Counted from the stretch's first letter, positions 22,981-33,089 are shown. The stretch: DNA of 64,000 bases from Isoetes taiwanensis (GCA_021234155.1 JAJEKV010000004.1:8064109-8128108), one strand, 5' to 3'. The notes: generated by a model not told the origin, from the letters alone. Made by a program: numbers and translations.

Positions 22981-24395
22981 ATCAGGACTATAAAAGACTT
23001 GGCCTTGGCCTTCCCTACTGTGGAGATTACATGATACTGATTTTCTGCTTGTTCTGTATCTATGGCAGCAAAAATGTGACACTCACCCTTAATGAAGTCG
23101 CGTGCTTCTCCGCTGTCGTCGTCAGAGGGAGTGTCCCATCCACCCAACTCTGCTAATGCCACACTCATGACGAAGGGGCAGTTTGCTGTCCTGTGGCCTG
23201 GCTGGAAGCACCTGAAGCAAAGCTGTTTCTCAATGCACTCCTGTCTCTTCTCCTTGGGCATTGCTTGCAAAAAGGACCGCACTGCTTTGGAGTAGTTTGA
23301 CCCTTCCTGCTTGTCCTTGAAGGACACCTGTTTCTTCTCCTGCTGCTTCCCATAGTTGCCACTATATGGAGTTTTTGCTGGACCTGGGCTAGCTGCTCTA
23401 GGGCTATAACTTCCTGTTGCTTTGCCCTTATCCTGGTAGTACTGCTGTTTCTGTCCGCTGTTCTGTGGCCCTGTTCCTTGCAAGCTTACTGCCTTGGATT
23501 CTGCTTCTGACATTGTCTTAGGGTTTATTGCTCTTACCAGCTTTCGGATCTCTTCGTTCAACCCTTCTATGTATCCTTCCACTGCGTGGCGTTCGCTCAG
23601 CTTCGGCACATACAACCTAAGTTTCATGAACTCTTCTGTGTATTTCTGCACTGTCTTGTTGCCCTGCTGGAGTCAATAGAACTACTGCATCATGTGACAT
23701 TTGTGCTCTCTTGGTATGTAGTGGCGCTTGAAAGCCTTAGCAAACTTCTTGAACCTGAAGCTATCCCTGCTCAACCCATGGGCTTTGGCATAGCCCTTCC
23801 ACCAAATGAGTGCTGCTCCCTTAAGGTTGGCTGTTGCCACCCTGCCTTTGTCCTTGTCCTTCATTTCATATGCATTTCCATACTCGCTCATCTCATCTAG
23901 CCAAGCCTCTGCCTCCATGCTTGACCTACTGTCACCTGAGAATTGCTCGAGCTTTCTGACCTTCCATACATTACCCAGTGCGGAATCTACCTTCTTCTGA
24001 TAGTCCGATGTCTTTGTGTCCCTGGGTCTGCCATCCCTACGGTCTCGCACCTCTTCTACCTCTTCCTCGGAATCGGAGTCCGAATTCGAGCTTGTGTCGG
24101 AGGATTCCGTGCTGGGGGACCTCCTTCTCTTGCTCTTCTTCTTATCCTTTCCCGTCTTCTGAGGTGGTGCTTCCGGCAACTGGACGTTGTGGTCTGGCCC
24201 AACTCCTATCTGTGCTGCCAAGAAGGCCTTTATCTCCTGAAGGTCCAATCTCATCTGCGTCATCTCCTCTGCGGGAGTCATGGGGCCGAATTCTTCATAT
24301 AGGTTCCTTGTTGGATGCTGTCTTGCCGGAGTCTCTTCATCTCTACGGACTCGCCGGTCTTGCTCAGCTGTTCCTGGACCTCTGGCTGCATACAC
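22981..24395 (-). pseudogene. gag: Gag of element O
   Basis: Minus strand. The frame opens with VYAARGPG at 24395 on a GTG codon, with no in-frame ATG after the preceding stop. The sequence immediately before is GTATGCAG, a possible splice acceptor, and the same arrangement occurs in element T. A Ser/Asp/Glu-rich linker with a Lys/Arg patch precedes the capsid domain (LEQFSGDS, EAWLDEM, ALIWWKGYA, HYIPREHKC). Two stops occur at about 23660-23690 (TAG and TGA where the related copy has Gln and Arg). The second capsid half (QKYTEEFMKLRLYVPK) and a CCHC knuckle CFRCFQPGHRTANC (about 23180-23220) follow. The lack of an ATG suggests expression as a downstream exon, or initiation elsewhere; this is an inference. 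Confidence 0.9.
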
Positions 24396-24562
24396 AAGTA
24401 GATCATGGCCTTACGATTAGCTTTATTTGTTCTATTGCATTATATGTGTTTGTTGGTCTAGTTGTGGAAACAAGATACATCAACAAAACATTTAGAGTGC
24501 AAAAGAAATGTATTTTTATATATAATAGTTTCATTACAATGCCTCCGAGATCAAGAGTCTAA

Positions 24563-26098
24563 CTATTTTTGGAATCGCCGGTAGGATGGGTTATCCTGAA
24601 GAAACCTCTTAACTTGGGCCGTTCCTATGGAGCGTCCCAAGTTCCTGAGGATGTTCGTTGATGTCCCGCCCTGCAAGGCTTGCACCAAGTCTTCTACCCT
24701 GCGGTCGGACGTGTAGGCCGCGGTCACTGCCAGTCTTCCCTGCCGTCGGTAGGGTATGGCGAAGTCGAAGATGTCAAGTGCCATCGTTCTCTTGACTAGG
24801 ATGACATGGTCAACTGTTGGGAGCAGTCGAGCATGCCTACCAAAGCCGGAGAGTGCGATGAGCATGAACACTCCTTCTTCGCTCCTTGGGCTGAACTTGC
24901 GGTGTATGACTGCTATCCTTTCATCCATCAGTAGAGGCAGATAATACCTCAGCGACCTGTCCCTGCTTGCTGCTGATGATTCGTCGTCCCCTCGGCCATC
25001 AGCTCTATGTCTTCCTGCGTATTCATCGACGTCAATCTCTGTGAGTTCTCTGTAGTCCCTGACTGTCGAGGTGATTCGCTTGAGGTCGATCTCGCCTCTT
25101 CTCTCTGTGGGGGCTGGTGTCGAAGAGCTCGGCATCAAAATGTTCGTGGTCTTGCCACGGATCCCCATCCGTTCTTGGATGGCGTAGAACTCTTCTTCAG
25201 ATGGCAGGTCCCGAGCTTCCATCATTTGCCGGATGCTGCTGTAGGCCTGGATGTCTGAAGTTGACTCCTCGGTGTAGGTGTCGGCTTCCCTTACCTGAAT
25301 TGGGAAGTCGGAAGCTCCCCGGACGATGAAATCATCTAGATCTGGTTGTTGCCGCAGAAGATGCAGCAACTCGTCGAGTCGGTACTCCCTGTCTCTGCAT
25401 TCGGGGAGGTTCTGGATGTCACTGAGGAGCAGGTACTCCTGGCCGTTGATGATGATGGGGGCTAGGCTTGTGATACCTAGCCCGAGCGGGGGAGCGATCA
25501 TGAGGGTCTGCCGGTCCCGTTCCAAGATCGGTATCTCCTGTTCCGCTAGCTGTCGCTCTTGTTCGGGGTCGAGCTCGACATAATCTTCATCATCTGAGTC
25601 GCTCGCTTCCTCTTCGGCTCTTCCTTCTTGCTCTGCTTGATACTGCAATAGGAGCTGACCTTCTGCTGAAGAGGCTAAGGGATCTACGTCCATGGGAGGG
25701 ATAGAGGTTTCCCCGATGGGGTTTTGGACACGGTGGGAGAGAAAGATGGCTAGGGCAACGGTGTAGGAGAAATACTTGGTCCTATCAACGGTCAAGACCA
25801 TGTAGTCTGGCAACCTCTGAGCCTTGTTGGTCAGATATTTGGCAATGTTGGGAACATCACCCAAGGCTGCCTGGAGGGATGGCCTAGGAACAAAATAGCA
25901 TATACAAGGGGGGAGCTGCACTAAGGACGGTCCTACCCTAGCTTGGAACTCGGTCATGACTTCCCTATAGGCTTGGGTTGCCTGCAGAGTGGCTTGGACA
26001 TCTATCTCTTTCCGGAAAACTTGGAAAATGGCATTGACATCAGCCTCAGCTACATGGGCACTGGCGCTGTACCATCGCCTAAAATCAGCAGTTGCCAT
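24563..26098 (-). CDS. ORF-B: accessory protein of element O, unknown family
   Basis: Uninterrupted frame of 511 codons on the minus strand, starting at the ATG at 26098-26096 (MATADFRRWY). An ATG 12 codons upstream in frame also exists. I prefer the inner one because the counterparts in elements T and I start at the matching position. It lies between ORF-A and gag. Visible features are an LPPCICYF motif near residue 75, an LGDVPNIAKYL segment, a strongly acidic stretch near residues 165-185 (EEEASDSDDEDYVE) and a Leu/Arg-rich middle. The C-terminal half is globular-looking (EEGVFMLIALSGFGRHARL, VKRTMALDIFDFAIPYR). I recognise no catalytic motif or known family. It is the only long frame in element O that is still open. 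Element T has a decayed homologue at 50633-52153. Confidence 0.75.
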   Translation of the reverse strand: MATADFRRWYSASAHVAEADVNAIFQVFRKEIDVQATLQATQAYREVMTEFQARVGPSLVQLPPCICYFVPRPSLQAALGDVPNIAKYLTNKAQRLPDYMVLTVDRTKYFSYTVALAIFLSHRVQNPIGETSIPPMDVDPLASSAEGQLLLQYQAEQEGRAEEEASDSDDEDYVELDPEQERQLAEQEIPILERDRQTLMIAPPLGLGITSLAPIIINGQEYLLLSDIQNLPECRDREYRLDELLHLLRQQPDLDDFIVRGASDFPIQVREADTYTEESTSDIQAYSSIRQMMEARDLPSEEEFYAIQERMGIRGKTTNILMPSSSTPAPTERRGEIDLKRITSTVRDYRELTEIDVDEYAGRHRADGRGDDESSAASRDRSLRYYLPLLMDERIAVIHRKFSPRSEEGVFMLIALSGFGRHARLLPTVDHVILVKRTMALDIFDFAIPYRRQGRLAVTAAYTSDRRVEDLVQALQGGTSTNILRNLGRSIGTAQVKRFLQDNPSYRRFQK

Positions 26099-26410
26099 GG
26101 GTCTTAAGGGGATTGGACTAACAAATAGATGCAAAAGCGCCTAAGGGAGCTGGAAGATCGCCTAGAAGGTCGGGAGCAAACTTGTTGGATGCTAAGTGAG
26201 AAATGGGGGCCTATTTATAGACAAGGGGGAAGCCCTTATTTTTGGATGACTTGGAAAACTCTTGGGATTGGCAAATCTGACCTATTTTGAGGTCAAAATG
26301 GGGATTGGAAACCTAATTTGAGGGTTTGAGCATGACTAGGACTATCTAATGAACCTATTGCAACAAATTAGAGGTCAATTGGATATGGCAGCTAGAGAAA
26401 ATGCTGAAGG

Positions 26411-26680
26411 GTCTCACAGTGTGCGCTGGGAGGCCAAACCAAAATTTGGTTTTGGGTCTGGGCGCATACCGTGAGACATTTGGCCCAATTTGGTCAAAAC
26501 TTATCTAAACAAGGTGAACTAAGGGTCAAATCATGATAATCTCGTCGAGATATGCAAGATTGACCCCTTATTTGGCTGATTTGGAGATGTTTAGGGCTAG
26601 TTTAGGCATGAAGGTCTCACGGTGTGCGCTGGGAGGCAAAACCAAAATTTGGTTTTGGGCCTGGGCGCATACCGTGAGAC
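26411..26680 (-). repeat. Hairpin pair between ORF-B and ORF-A of element O
   Basis: Two near-perfect inverted repeats of 67 bp at 26411-26477 and 26614-26680, starting 203 bp apart. Each runs from GTCTCAC to GTGAGAC, with long complementary arms meeting at a central CCAAAATTTGG. The intervening 136 bp is not obviously repeated. The pair lies in the gap upstream of ORF-B and downstream of ORF-A in element sense. Element T has an equivalent pair with the same spacing and position. Confidence 0.9.
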
Positions 26681-26823
26681 ATTCCTCACTACTTGGCCTA
26701 AAAATGTCCAATTTAACTAAAACAAAGGGCAATTGTTGCTAATTCGACCTAATTAACAACAATTATGCACTCACAATTTACATCAAAACACTTTGTATTA
26801 ATCAAAATTTTGTCATTTACAAT

Positions 26824-28090
26824 TTAATGGGGTTCTCCCTTAATGTGAATGGCGAGGTGCATGTCTTTCTTCAGTAAGATTACCCTCTTGGCATGTACAG
26901 TGCAGGCTGTTGAGTCTTCAAAATGCTGCACCAACTTCTGCTCGGCTGCTTCCTGTAATGCTAGCAGCATCTCGTCCGTTACCCTCGTGTCGGAGCTGTA
27001 CTCTTGCACAACTTCCCTCACCAGCTGAGCGAACGGTGCACGGGGAATAAGGAAGCCGTAGCTGCGCTGAAAATGTATGATCTCCCATATTGCTCATGAC
27101 TGGTTGGACTTGGCTTTCCTTTTCGCTAACTTCTTTGGAGGAACAGGCTTCTCTGGCGGCGGCTTGAGCGTCTGCTTCTTGGATGGCCGTCCACCTGCTA
27201 CAAAAATGACATTGTTCGCCTGATAGTAGGAGTTATAAGCCTCCCACTTCTTCATGAACTCCTTGTACTCATTCAGCTTCTTCTAGTAGACCCTGATAGG
27301 GTCTATCACGTAAGATTCCCAGGCAGGTCGCGGCGGCTTCTTCGAGTCCTTATCCCAAGTCGGGTAGGGCGGGGGCACCTGCACCTGCTGATTCTGCTCT
27401 GCCTGCTCCTGGGCTGGCTGGTCCCCTTCTGTTGGCTTGGAGGAGCTCCCTGCCTCTAGATTCGGGTTGAAGTCTTCATCGTCTGAATCATCAATGGAGG
27501 CGGGCTGGTCGGCTGGTCGTTCTTGGATGACGACCTTCACGTTCGGTGTCTTCTTCAGCCTCCTCTTGGACTCCTCCACGCCTTTGCCCTTCCGTTTCTT
27601 CTTTTCTTCGGCCTCCTTGGCCTCTTTTTCTTCCCTCTTCCTCTTCTTTTCTGCCTTCTTCTTCTCCCTGCGCCGTTCTTTCGCCTCATGCAGCTTGATC
27701 CAGGCTTCAAGTTGTTCTTCCTCAGTCGGCTTGGGGTTGGCTCCCTCTGCTCTTCGTGCGCCTTTGCCTCCTGCTCTCGCTCGACCCTTTCTTGTTTCTC
27801 TTTCTCCATCAGCTCGAGCACTCTCTGGATTTCGTCGTCGCCTTCTATTTCCTGGAGCACTTCTGTCGAGGCCTCCGAGTGCACCTCTGCCGGCTCGTCT
27901 ATCTGTTGGTCTAGCTCCTGGTCGACCATGTCGGCCGGCTTATATTGTGACCCCTGCTGGGATCCCTCCTCCTTGTGCTCCTCTGAAACTGTCCTCTCGC
28001 GAGAAGACGCTCCCGAAGCATCTGCTGTAGTTGGGCGCTGGCTGTTCCGCCTCCTCGAGGAACTCGAGTAGTCTGTTTGGTTCTCGCCAT
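26824..28090 (-). pseudogene. ORF-A: charged protein with a histone-H3-like N-terminus (element O)
   Basis: Minus strand, from an ATG at 28090-28088. The first residues are M-ARTKQTTRVPRGGG. After Met removal, positions 1-6 and 8 equal those of histone H3 (ARTKQTAR). The frame is then disturbed by at least two frameshifts. Pieces in other frames are Glu/Gln-rich (about 27780-28030), Lys/Arg/Glu-rich and probably coiled coil (about 27560-27720), acidic (SDDEDF, about 27470) and proline-rich (PPPEKPVPPKK, about 27150). It ends LHLAIHIKGEPH-like near 26824. A homologue with the same start context, domain order and C-terminus is in element T. The total is about 420 codons. No known family is recognised; it may act in the nucleus because of its basic stretches and H3-like tail, which is inference. 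Confidence 0.75.
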
Positions 28091-28310
28091 GTTTTACGTC
28101 TCGTCGATCGGAGGTCGGGCGCCCAAAAATCGCCTCAAAAAGCGGGAGCAATTTTCTAAACAGGAAACCTACAAATGGGGGGAGGGGGGGGTCTAGGTCT
28201 ATTTATAGTTTGGGCAATTTTAGGTCAAATTCTAAGTTACTCTTTTTGATGTGCCAAGGCATCTATTAACCTATAACATATGCTTACTTCAGAGTTTTCT
28301 AAACCATTGG

Positions 28311-28570
28311 GCTCACAGTGTGCGCTGGGAGGCCAAACCAAAATTTGGTTTTGGGTCCTGGCGCATACCATGAAACATTTGGCATTTTTGACTAAATTAT
28401 ATGATTTCTAGGCATATTCTTAGGGATGTAACATACAAATCTAACTAATTCTTACCTTAAAACTCGATTTAGCATATTAGCTTGTTAAAATTCATCATGT
28501 TTCAAGGTGATTATGGCGCCCAAGGCAAAAACTAAAATCTAGGTTTGTACTCTGGCGCATACCGTGAGAC
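28311..28570 (-). repeat. Hairpin pair upstream of ORF-A in element O
   Basis: The first hairpin at about 28311-28377 is nearly complete, with the same GTGTGCGCTGGG...GGCGCATACC arms as at 26411. The second at about 28515-28570 keeps its right arm (CTGGCGCATACCGTGAGAC) but has a decayed left arm. Their starts are about 204 bp apart, matching the other pair. They lie between the PBS and ORF-A. Confidence 0.8.
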
Positions 28571-28767
28571 ATTCATACCTTAGGTCAAAATTTATTCAAC
28601 TTTTTTTTTTTAGTTTTCTTAGTTTTTAATTCTTCTAACTGTTACTAGCTTAGCATAAACTACAAAAATGAGAAAAAATTTCCCACTTTTTCGAGGTTTG
28701 AGAATCCTACTAAGTTAGTACTACTGGGAGCATGGCCAGTGGTTTGCTCTTGGTCACCAAGAACATT

Positions 28768-28779
28768 GCTCTGATACCA
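28768..28779 (-). other. Primer binding site of element O, initiator tRNA-Met
   Basis: The plus strand reads GCTCTGATACCA, i.e. TGGTATCAGAGC on the minus strand, one base inside the LTR at 28781. This proves the minus orientation of element O. Confidence 0.95.
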
Positions 28780-28780
28780 C

Positions 28781-30441
28781 TGTGACGTCCCCTACTCGTA
28801 TACGGTGCAATCACCGTATACAAACAGGAGTTCATCCCCCATACCAGCTCCATGCTAATACAGGGCCCTCCACGTGTCACTGCGAACTTGATGAGTTCCA
28901 GTGGGAAGAATGAAGGGGTCATTTTACCATGTCTCCCTTCAGGGCCTACCTAGCTGGGGAAGCGTAAACATACATGTAAGTACAAATACATCAACATCAC
29001 ATGACCATCACGAAGGATGGCTCACCACATATCTGCATAGACAGAGATCAGCACATCACATATGAAGATCCTACCCAAGGCTCAGACTCAAAGGGGATGA
29101 CTGACGGCTTGGGACTCCAGAAGTCATTGCAGACAGAATTCATGGCAAATGGATTTGGCTGGCATAAGAACACGGCTTAGGGTAGTCCACTCCATCCGCC
29201 CCTCCTGTGCACACTTTGCAGAGTAGGTTGAAAAGTGTTGGGACTTGACTGTAGCCCGCCGGATACATAGCCAAAGGGGCTATTCCTGGGTTTCATCTCC
29301 CCAGTTCCGATGGGGCAGGTAGGGATTGCTCCCTCCAGAGGTTGGCATGCTGACTCAAGGCGACTAGAGGGCCACTGCCCGTACTCGACTGAACTCCATG
29401 GAAGGTGTCCACCACCCCAAGAGTGTCGAACCCATGCAAAGCCCGCACGCAGTGGCAGAGCATTAGGTCTAGTCCACAATAGTTCCCGATAGGCTTTACT
29501 ACCAGAGGGACATGATCATGAGTCAGGACATGAACCTCCTTGTAAGCCAGTCTGGCCCCTTCACCCACAACCCGGTTTGGTTCTTGTACATAGGCCGAAT
29601 TTAATAGTGCATTAAAGAGGCTAGCTAGGAGCATCATACTACTAAGCTTTAAGGTCTCTACCCCCCTTCCCAATACAATGAGTCCACAGAGATCATCACA
29701 ACATACATATGACAGAAGAACTAAAGAAGAAGAAAGGGAAAAACTACAATATACCCCTAACTTTTTGCAAAATTCATAACATACCCCTAACTTTTAGAAA
29801 ATTCATGAAATGCCCCTAATGTATAGGTTTCGAGGGGCATTTTGTGAATTTTTAGAAAGTTAGGGGTATACTATGAATTTTGCAAAAAGTTAAGGGTATT
29901 TTGCAGTTTTCCCCAACAAGATTTAATCTAAATCACAGAGTTAGGTTCTTTAGTTAAGGCTGGGTATCTAGAGATCTAGACGGCTGCTATAGGCAAGTCA
30001 ATAGGCTAAACCTACTTACTCTATGTCTGGAAGGCGATTTAGACTATTGAATTGACAAAATACCTGATCCCTGGCTTGCTCCTCCTGCTCTGAACGCATC
30101 CATGCTGCAGAACTGCTTGAAGATGAAGCTAGAAAGGGAAACTGATGAGGAAAGTTATGTTTTTCTATACTTATATAGACTAAGGGTTAGGGCTAGGGTT
30201 TCCCATTATCCCTTTGAGCATGTGGGATAAATAGTGTGGCCCACTTGCCTTTATTAACTAAGTGGCATAAAGTGTCCACATGGGTAAATGTGTACACATG
30301 GATAAATGTGCACATAATTAAATGTACACACCTTGCAAGTTGCCCCCTAGGGTGCTACTTGCTTGGCTACGCGTCAGCGTACATGTCAATCGAGATGGCG
30401 TGTACGCGTGACGAGGCAGCACGGTATACTGGAACGTCACA
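28781..30441 (-). repeat. LTR of element O (5' LTR in element sense)
   Basis: 1661 bp, from TGTGACGTCC to GGAACGTCACA. It matches 3569-5166 except for a 179-bp foldback insertion at 29736-29914, a loss of about 90 bp near 30150, and a small deletion that removes one arm of the terminal hairpin near 30420-30435. Confidence 0.95.
29736..29914. mobile_element. Foldback MITE inside one LTR of element O
   Basis: A 179-bp insertion absent from the other LTR. Its two halves are imperfect inverted repeats of about 80 bp, beginning GGGAAAAACTACAATATACC and ending in the complement of GGGGAAAACTGCAAAATACC, with CCCCTAACTTTTTGCAAAATTC-type inner motifs. It encodes nothing. Flanks compared with the empty LTR (AAAGAACAAG) show AAAGAAGAAGAAA on the left and AACAAG on the right, so the target duplication is unclear. 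It must have inserted after element O integrated. Confidence 0.85.
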
Positions 30442-30446
30442 GGATA
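30442..30446. repeat. Target site duplication of element O (right), GGATA
   Basis: Matches 3564-3568. Confidence 0.95.
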
Positions 30447-31581
30447 TACTTGAAGTACAATGAGGTGCCAAAGGACTTGAGCAGCAGCCAAGACAGGAGA
30501 TTTAAAGAGAAGTGCAAGAAGTTTAGGCTGATAGAAGATGTTTTACGCAAGATTGACAAGGAAGGGGTGCTGCTGAGATGTGTGACCTTGAGGAGGCCAA
30601 GTTACTGGTATTTTTGGCCTACTCTTTTTAAAGACTGCCATAATGTAATTAAGTGTTGTCATAAATGCCAAATCTTTGGCAAAAGAGTGTTGCAGCCAAC
30701 CCCTCTCACTGCTATCACATTCCAAGTGTGGGGACTTGATTTCATAGGTCCAAATAGACCCTCCCTCATCAGCACAACACCAGTACATTCTTGTAGCCAC
30801 TGATTATTTCACCAAGTGGGTTGAGGCAGTTCGACTTAGACAAGCAAATGCTTTTACTACTGCTAGGTTTCTCTATGAAAAACTTTTGTGCAAGATTTGG
30901 CATCCCATTCAAGCTTATATCTTATAGAAGACCCCAATTCATGAACAAAGGCATAGCCACATTGTTATCTACTCTAAAAGTGAAGCACACTAAGAGCTCG
31001 GCCTTCTATCCTCAAGGAAATGGTCAAGCTGAGTCAACTAACAAGGTATTCAAGTCAATCCTCAAGAAAACCATTAGTATCTCAAAAAAGGATTGGCATA
31101 TCAAGCTTCATGATGCTCTATGTGCTAGGACCACCATTAAGACATCTACCAAGCACACACCCTTTAGCCTTGTATATGGCATTGAGTCTATTGTTCTAAT
31201 TGAGCTCAAGTTACCTTTCCTCAGATTGGTATATAAAATTAATTTGGAAATGGAGGATGCACTAAAGGAAAGATGTGTGAGATTAATGCAGCTGGAGGAC
31301 CATAGATTTGAAGTAAAAATGCCATTCTTATCAAGAAAGCCAAAGACATTGCAGCCTTCAAGGCTGCTCACAAGCTTCAAGGTACTTTAAAAAGTGGAGA
31401 ATTGGTGCTTAAATGGAACAAAGCAAGAGAAGATGTTGTTGTCAAGTTTGAGAGCTTATGGGAAGGTCCTTTTGAAGTGCTTGGAGCAGCAGATAAGGAT
31501 TCTTATTGGCTGAAATCTGTCATTAAAGATAGAGAGCTACCTAATACTATCAACATCTTACATTTGAAGAGGTATTGGTAG
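30447..31581 (+). pseudogene. Ty3/gypsy integrase, copy 2 (right part)
   Basis: Continues the fragment broken at 3563. It shows the zinc-binding end (HKCQIFGKR, about 30660), core motifs (VWGLDFIGP with the first Asp, RFGIPFKLI near the second, YPQGNGQAESTNK with the Glu at about 31010-31050) and the C-terminal domain (LKWNKAREDVVVKFESLWEGPF, then NILHLKRYW and a stop at about 31579-31581). Several frameshifts and a deletion of the HHCC start relative to copy 1 (about 30600) disable it. There is no chromodomain, so it belongs to a different Ty3/gypsy lineage from elements O, I and T. A third copy lies on the minus strand at 57650-58200. Confidence 0.88.
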
Positions 31582-32019
31582 CAGCATGTTGCCTTGAGTT
31601 TGTTTGAATAGAATAAGATTAGCTTAGGTTTGTCATTGAGTTGCTGATCATATTAAATCTAAAAAACAGAAAAGATAAAAAAACAAGTTTAGGCATGCTA
31701 AAGTAGTGTAAAAGTTTGTTTTGAAAGTTTGCATTAAATAGGCATCATTATTGAAAGATCTAGGCTCTCATATGTTTTAAAAAGTCTACTGTTGAAAAAT
31801 GCAAGAAGCAATAAAGTACATGCAGGTTGCAACAAATAGAAGCCCATATTCTCGAGTTTTGATCACTAAAGCGCTTGATTTTCGTGCAGGAGCACTTGGT
31901 ATACTTATTCACACATCTCATTCTTATTTACATATCACACATTCATTCATACATTCCTTCATGCTGTGTTGTTGCCATCTCTGCCATAATAGCAGCCCCT
32001 CATACTAATAAATGCTTTG
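31582..32019 (+). other. Ty3/gypsy 3' flank, no gene seen
   Basis: AT-rich sequence after the integrase stop, presumably the 3' part of the same retroelement. No LTR boundary is visible before the DNA transposon. Confidence 0.4.
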
Positions 32020-32023
32020 TTAT
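32020..32023. repeat. Target site duplication of the TIR transposon (left), TTAT
   Basis: TTAT precedes the left TIR and recurs at 42939-42942 after the right TIR. Confidence 0.75.
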
Positions 32024-32048
32024 GGGTGAAAGCATGTTGTAGTGGAAC
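32024..32048 (+). repeat. Left terminal inverted repeat of the DNA transposon
   Basis: 25 bp starting GGGTGAAAGC and ending TAGTGGAAC. It is followed by C-rich sequence and by GTGGTG motifs at about 32081 and 32103. Confidence 0.9.
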
Positions 32049-33089
32049 ACCCTGGGTGTCCCCCCTGTCCCCCCTAAAAATGTGGTGGGAGATATCAAAT
32101 TTGTGGTGCGATTTTAAATGTTTGTTTGGCGCCTAGTGCATGTACTGCCCGGATTCAATCATTTCTTGAACTGCAACAACCCAATTCCTACGCCACCCGT
32201 CCCATTCCAATTTCCTACGCCACCCGTCCCATTCCAATCTCCACCGAACCGATTTCTAAACCCACGACCCACCCGCGCCTTTCCTGAAGCACACGGCTAT
32301 GGCGCTTAATCCGGTTGTGGATCAATCCGGTTCATACCTTCAATCATTTAATTTGGAAGCAAATCTGCCTAAAATCTCAAACCGAACACGGGTAAGAGAA
32401 AGAGAACTCGTAACAAGAACGGGATCATAAAAGACGCCAAAGGAAAAGACAAAGGGAAGCTAAAGAAGAATTAGCAAAAATTGCATCAGCAGAGGGAGGA
32501 TCCACCAGAACGGCCTCTACTAGGCGTCGGATGGTATTAAAATTGTTATCTTCATTTCATAGCACCACTAAAGGCTTGTCTAACAGCGATAAGAAAGAGG
32601 TTTTACTAGATTATCCGCGGGATGACACAATGGACAGCCAGACTTGGCTAAGAGCTGAAAGATTTGCAAGCCAAGAGCATTGTGGTCAGCAACCTCAGAG
32701 CTTCCATTCAACTTGTGAAGAAGTCTAACAGCAATGACAGTTTAGCAGCCAAGAGTAGTTGCCTTGCTATGGCCGTAAGAGGAAGCATTAATACCGAAAG
32801 TGCTAATCCTGTCAGTGCTCGGGGTTTTGGTAAACTGCTGGGTGTTCATCCTAGGAATCTTACCAAAGCAAAATTGAAGAGGGAAGAGATAGATTGCAAA
32901 GGGGGGAAATGGGTTTTGTACAAAAGAGTTAGAAGAGCAGATGCAATTCCCAATTCTGTCATAGAACTTGTGCAGCAATTTTGGACCGAAAACAGTAGGG
33001 TCTCTCCAAATGCAAAGGATGTTAAGTTCAGAAGATTGGAACGAAATGTAAGAGAGGATCATGCCACTCACTATCTGGAAGAATCACAG

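Larger units (their letters stand above)
3569..30441 (-). mobile_element. Element O: large Ty3/gypsy chromovirus carrying a nested insertion
   Basis: A complete LTR retrotransposon in minus orientation. LTRs are at 28781-30441 (5' in element sense) and 3569-5166 (3'). The ends are TGTGACGT...ACGTCACA and the target duplication is GGATA. The PBS complementary to initiator tRNA-Met lies at 28768-28779, and the polypurine tract beside 5167. In element sense the order is: LTR, PBS, hairpin pair, ORF-A (histone-H3-like N-terminus), hairpin pair, ORF-B, gag, protease, RT, RNase H, integrase with chromodomain, 3' UTR, LTR. Element I (6036-19626) sits near the end of pol. Removing it and one target copy leaves about 13.3 kb. 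Gag-pol carries frameshifts, stops and a lost RT active-site residue, so the copy is not autonomous. The LTRs differ mainly by indels, including a 179-bp foldback insertion. Confidence 0.95.

Noticed and set aside
27437-28071. Long plus-strand open frames opposite ORF-A
   Set aside because: Composition (Ser/Leu/Phe-rich, low complexity) is that expected from the complement of Lys/Glu-rich ORF-A codons, and no homologue exists in element T.
28050-28090. A histone H3 gene
   Set aside because: Similarity stops after eight or nine residues; no histone fold follows. Only the tail is imitated.
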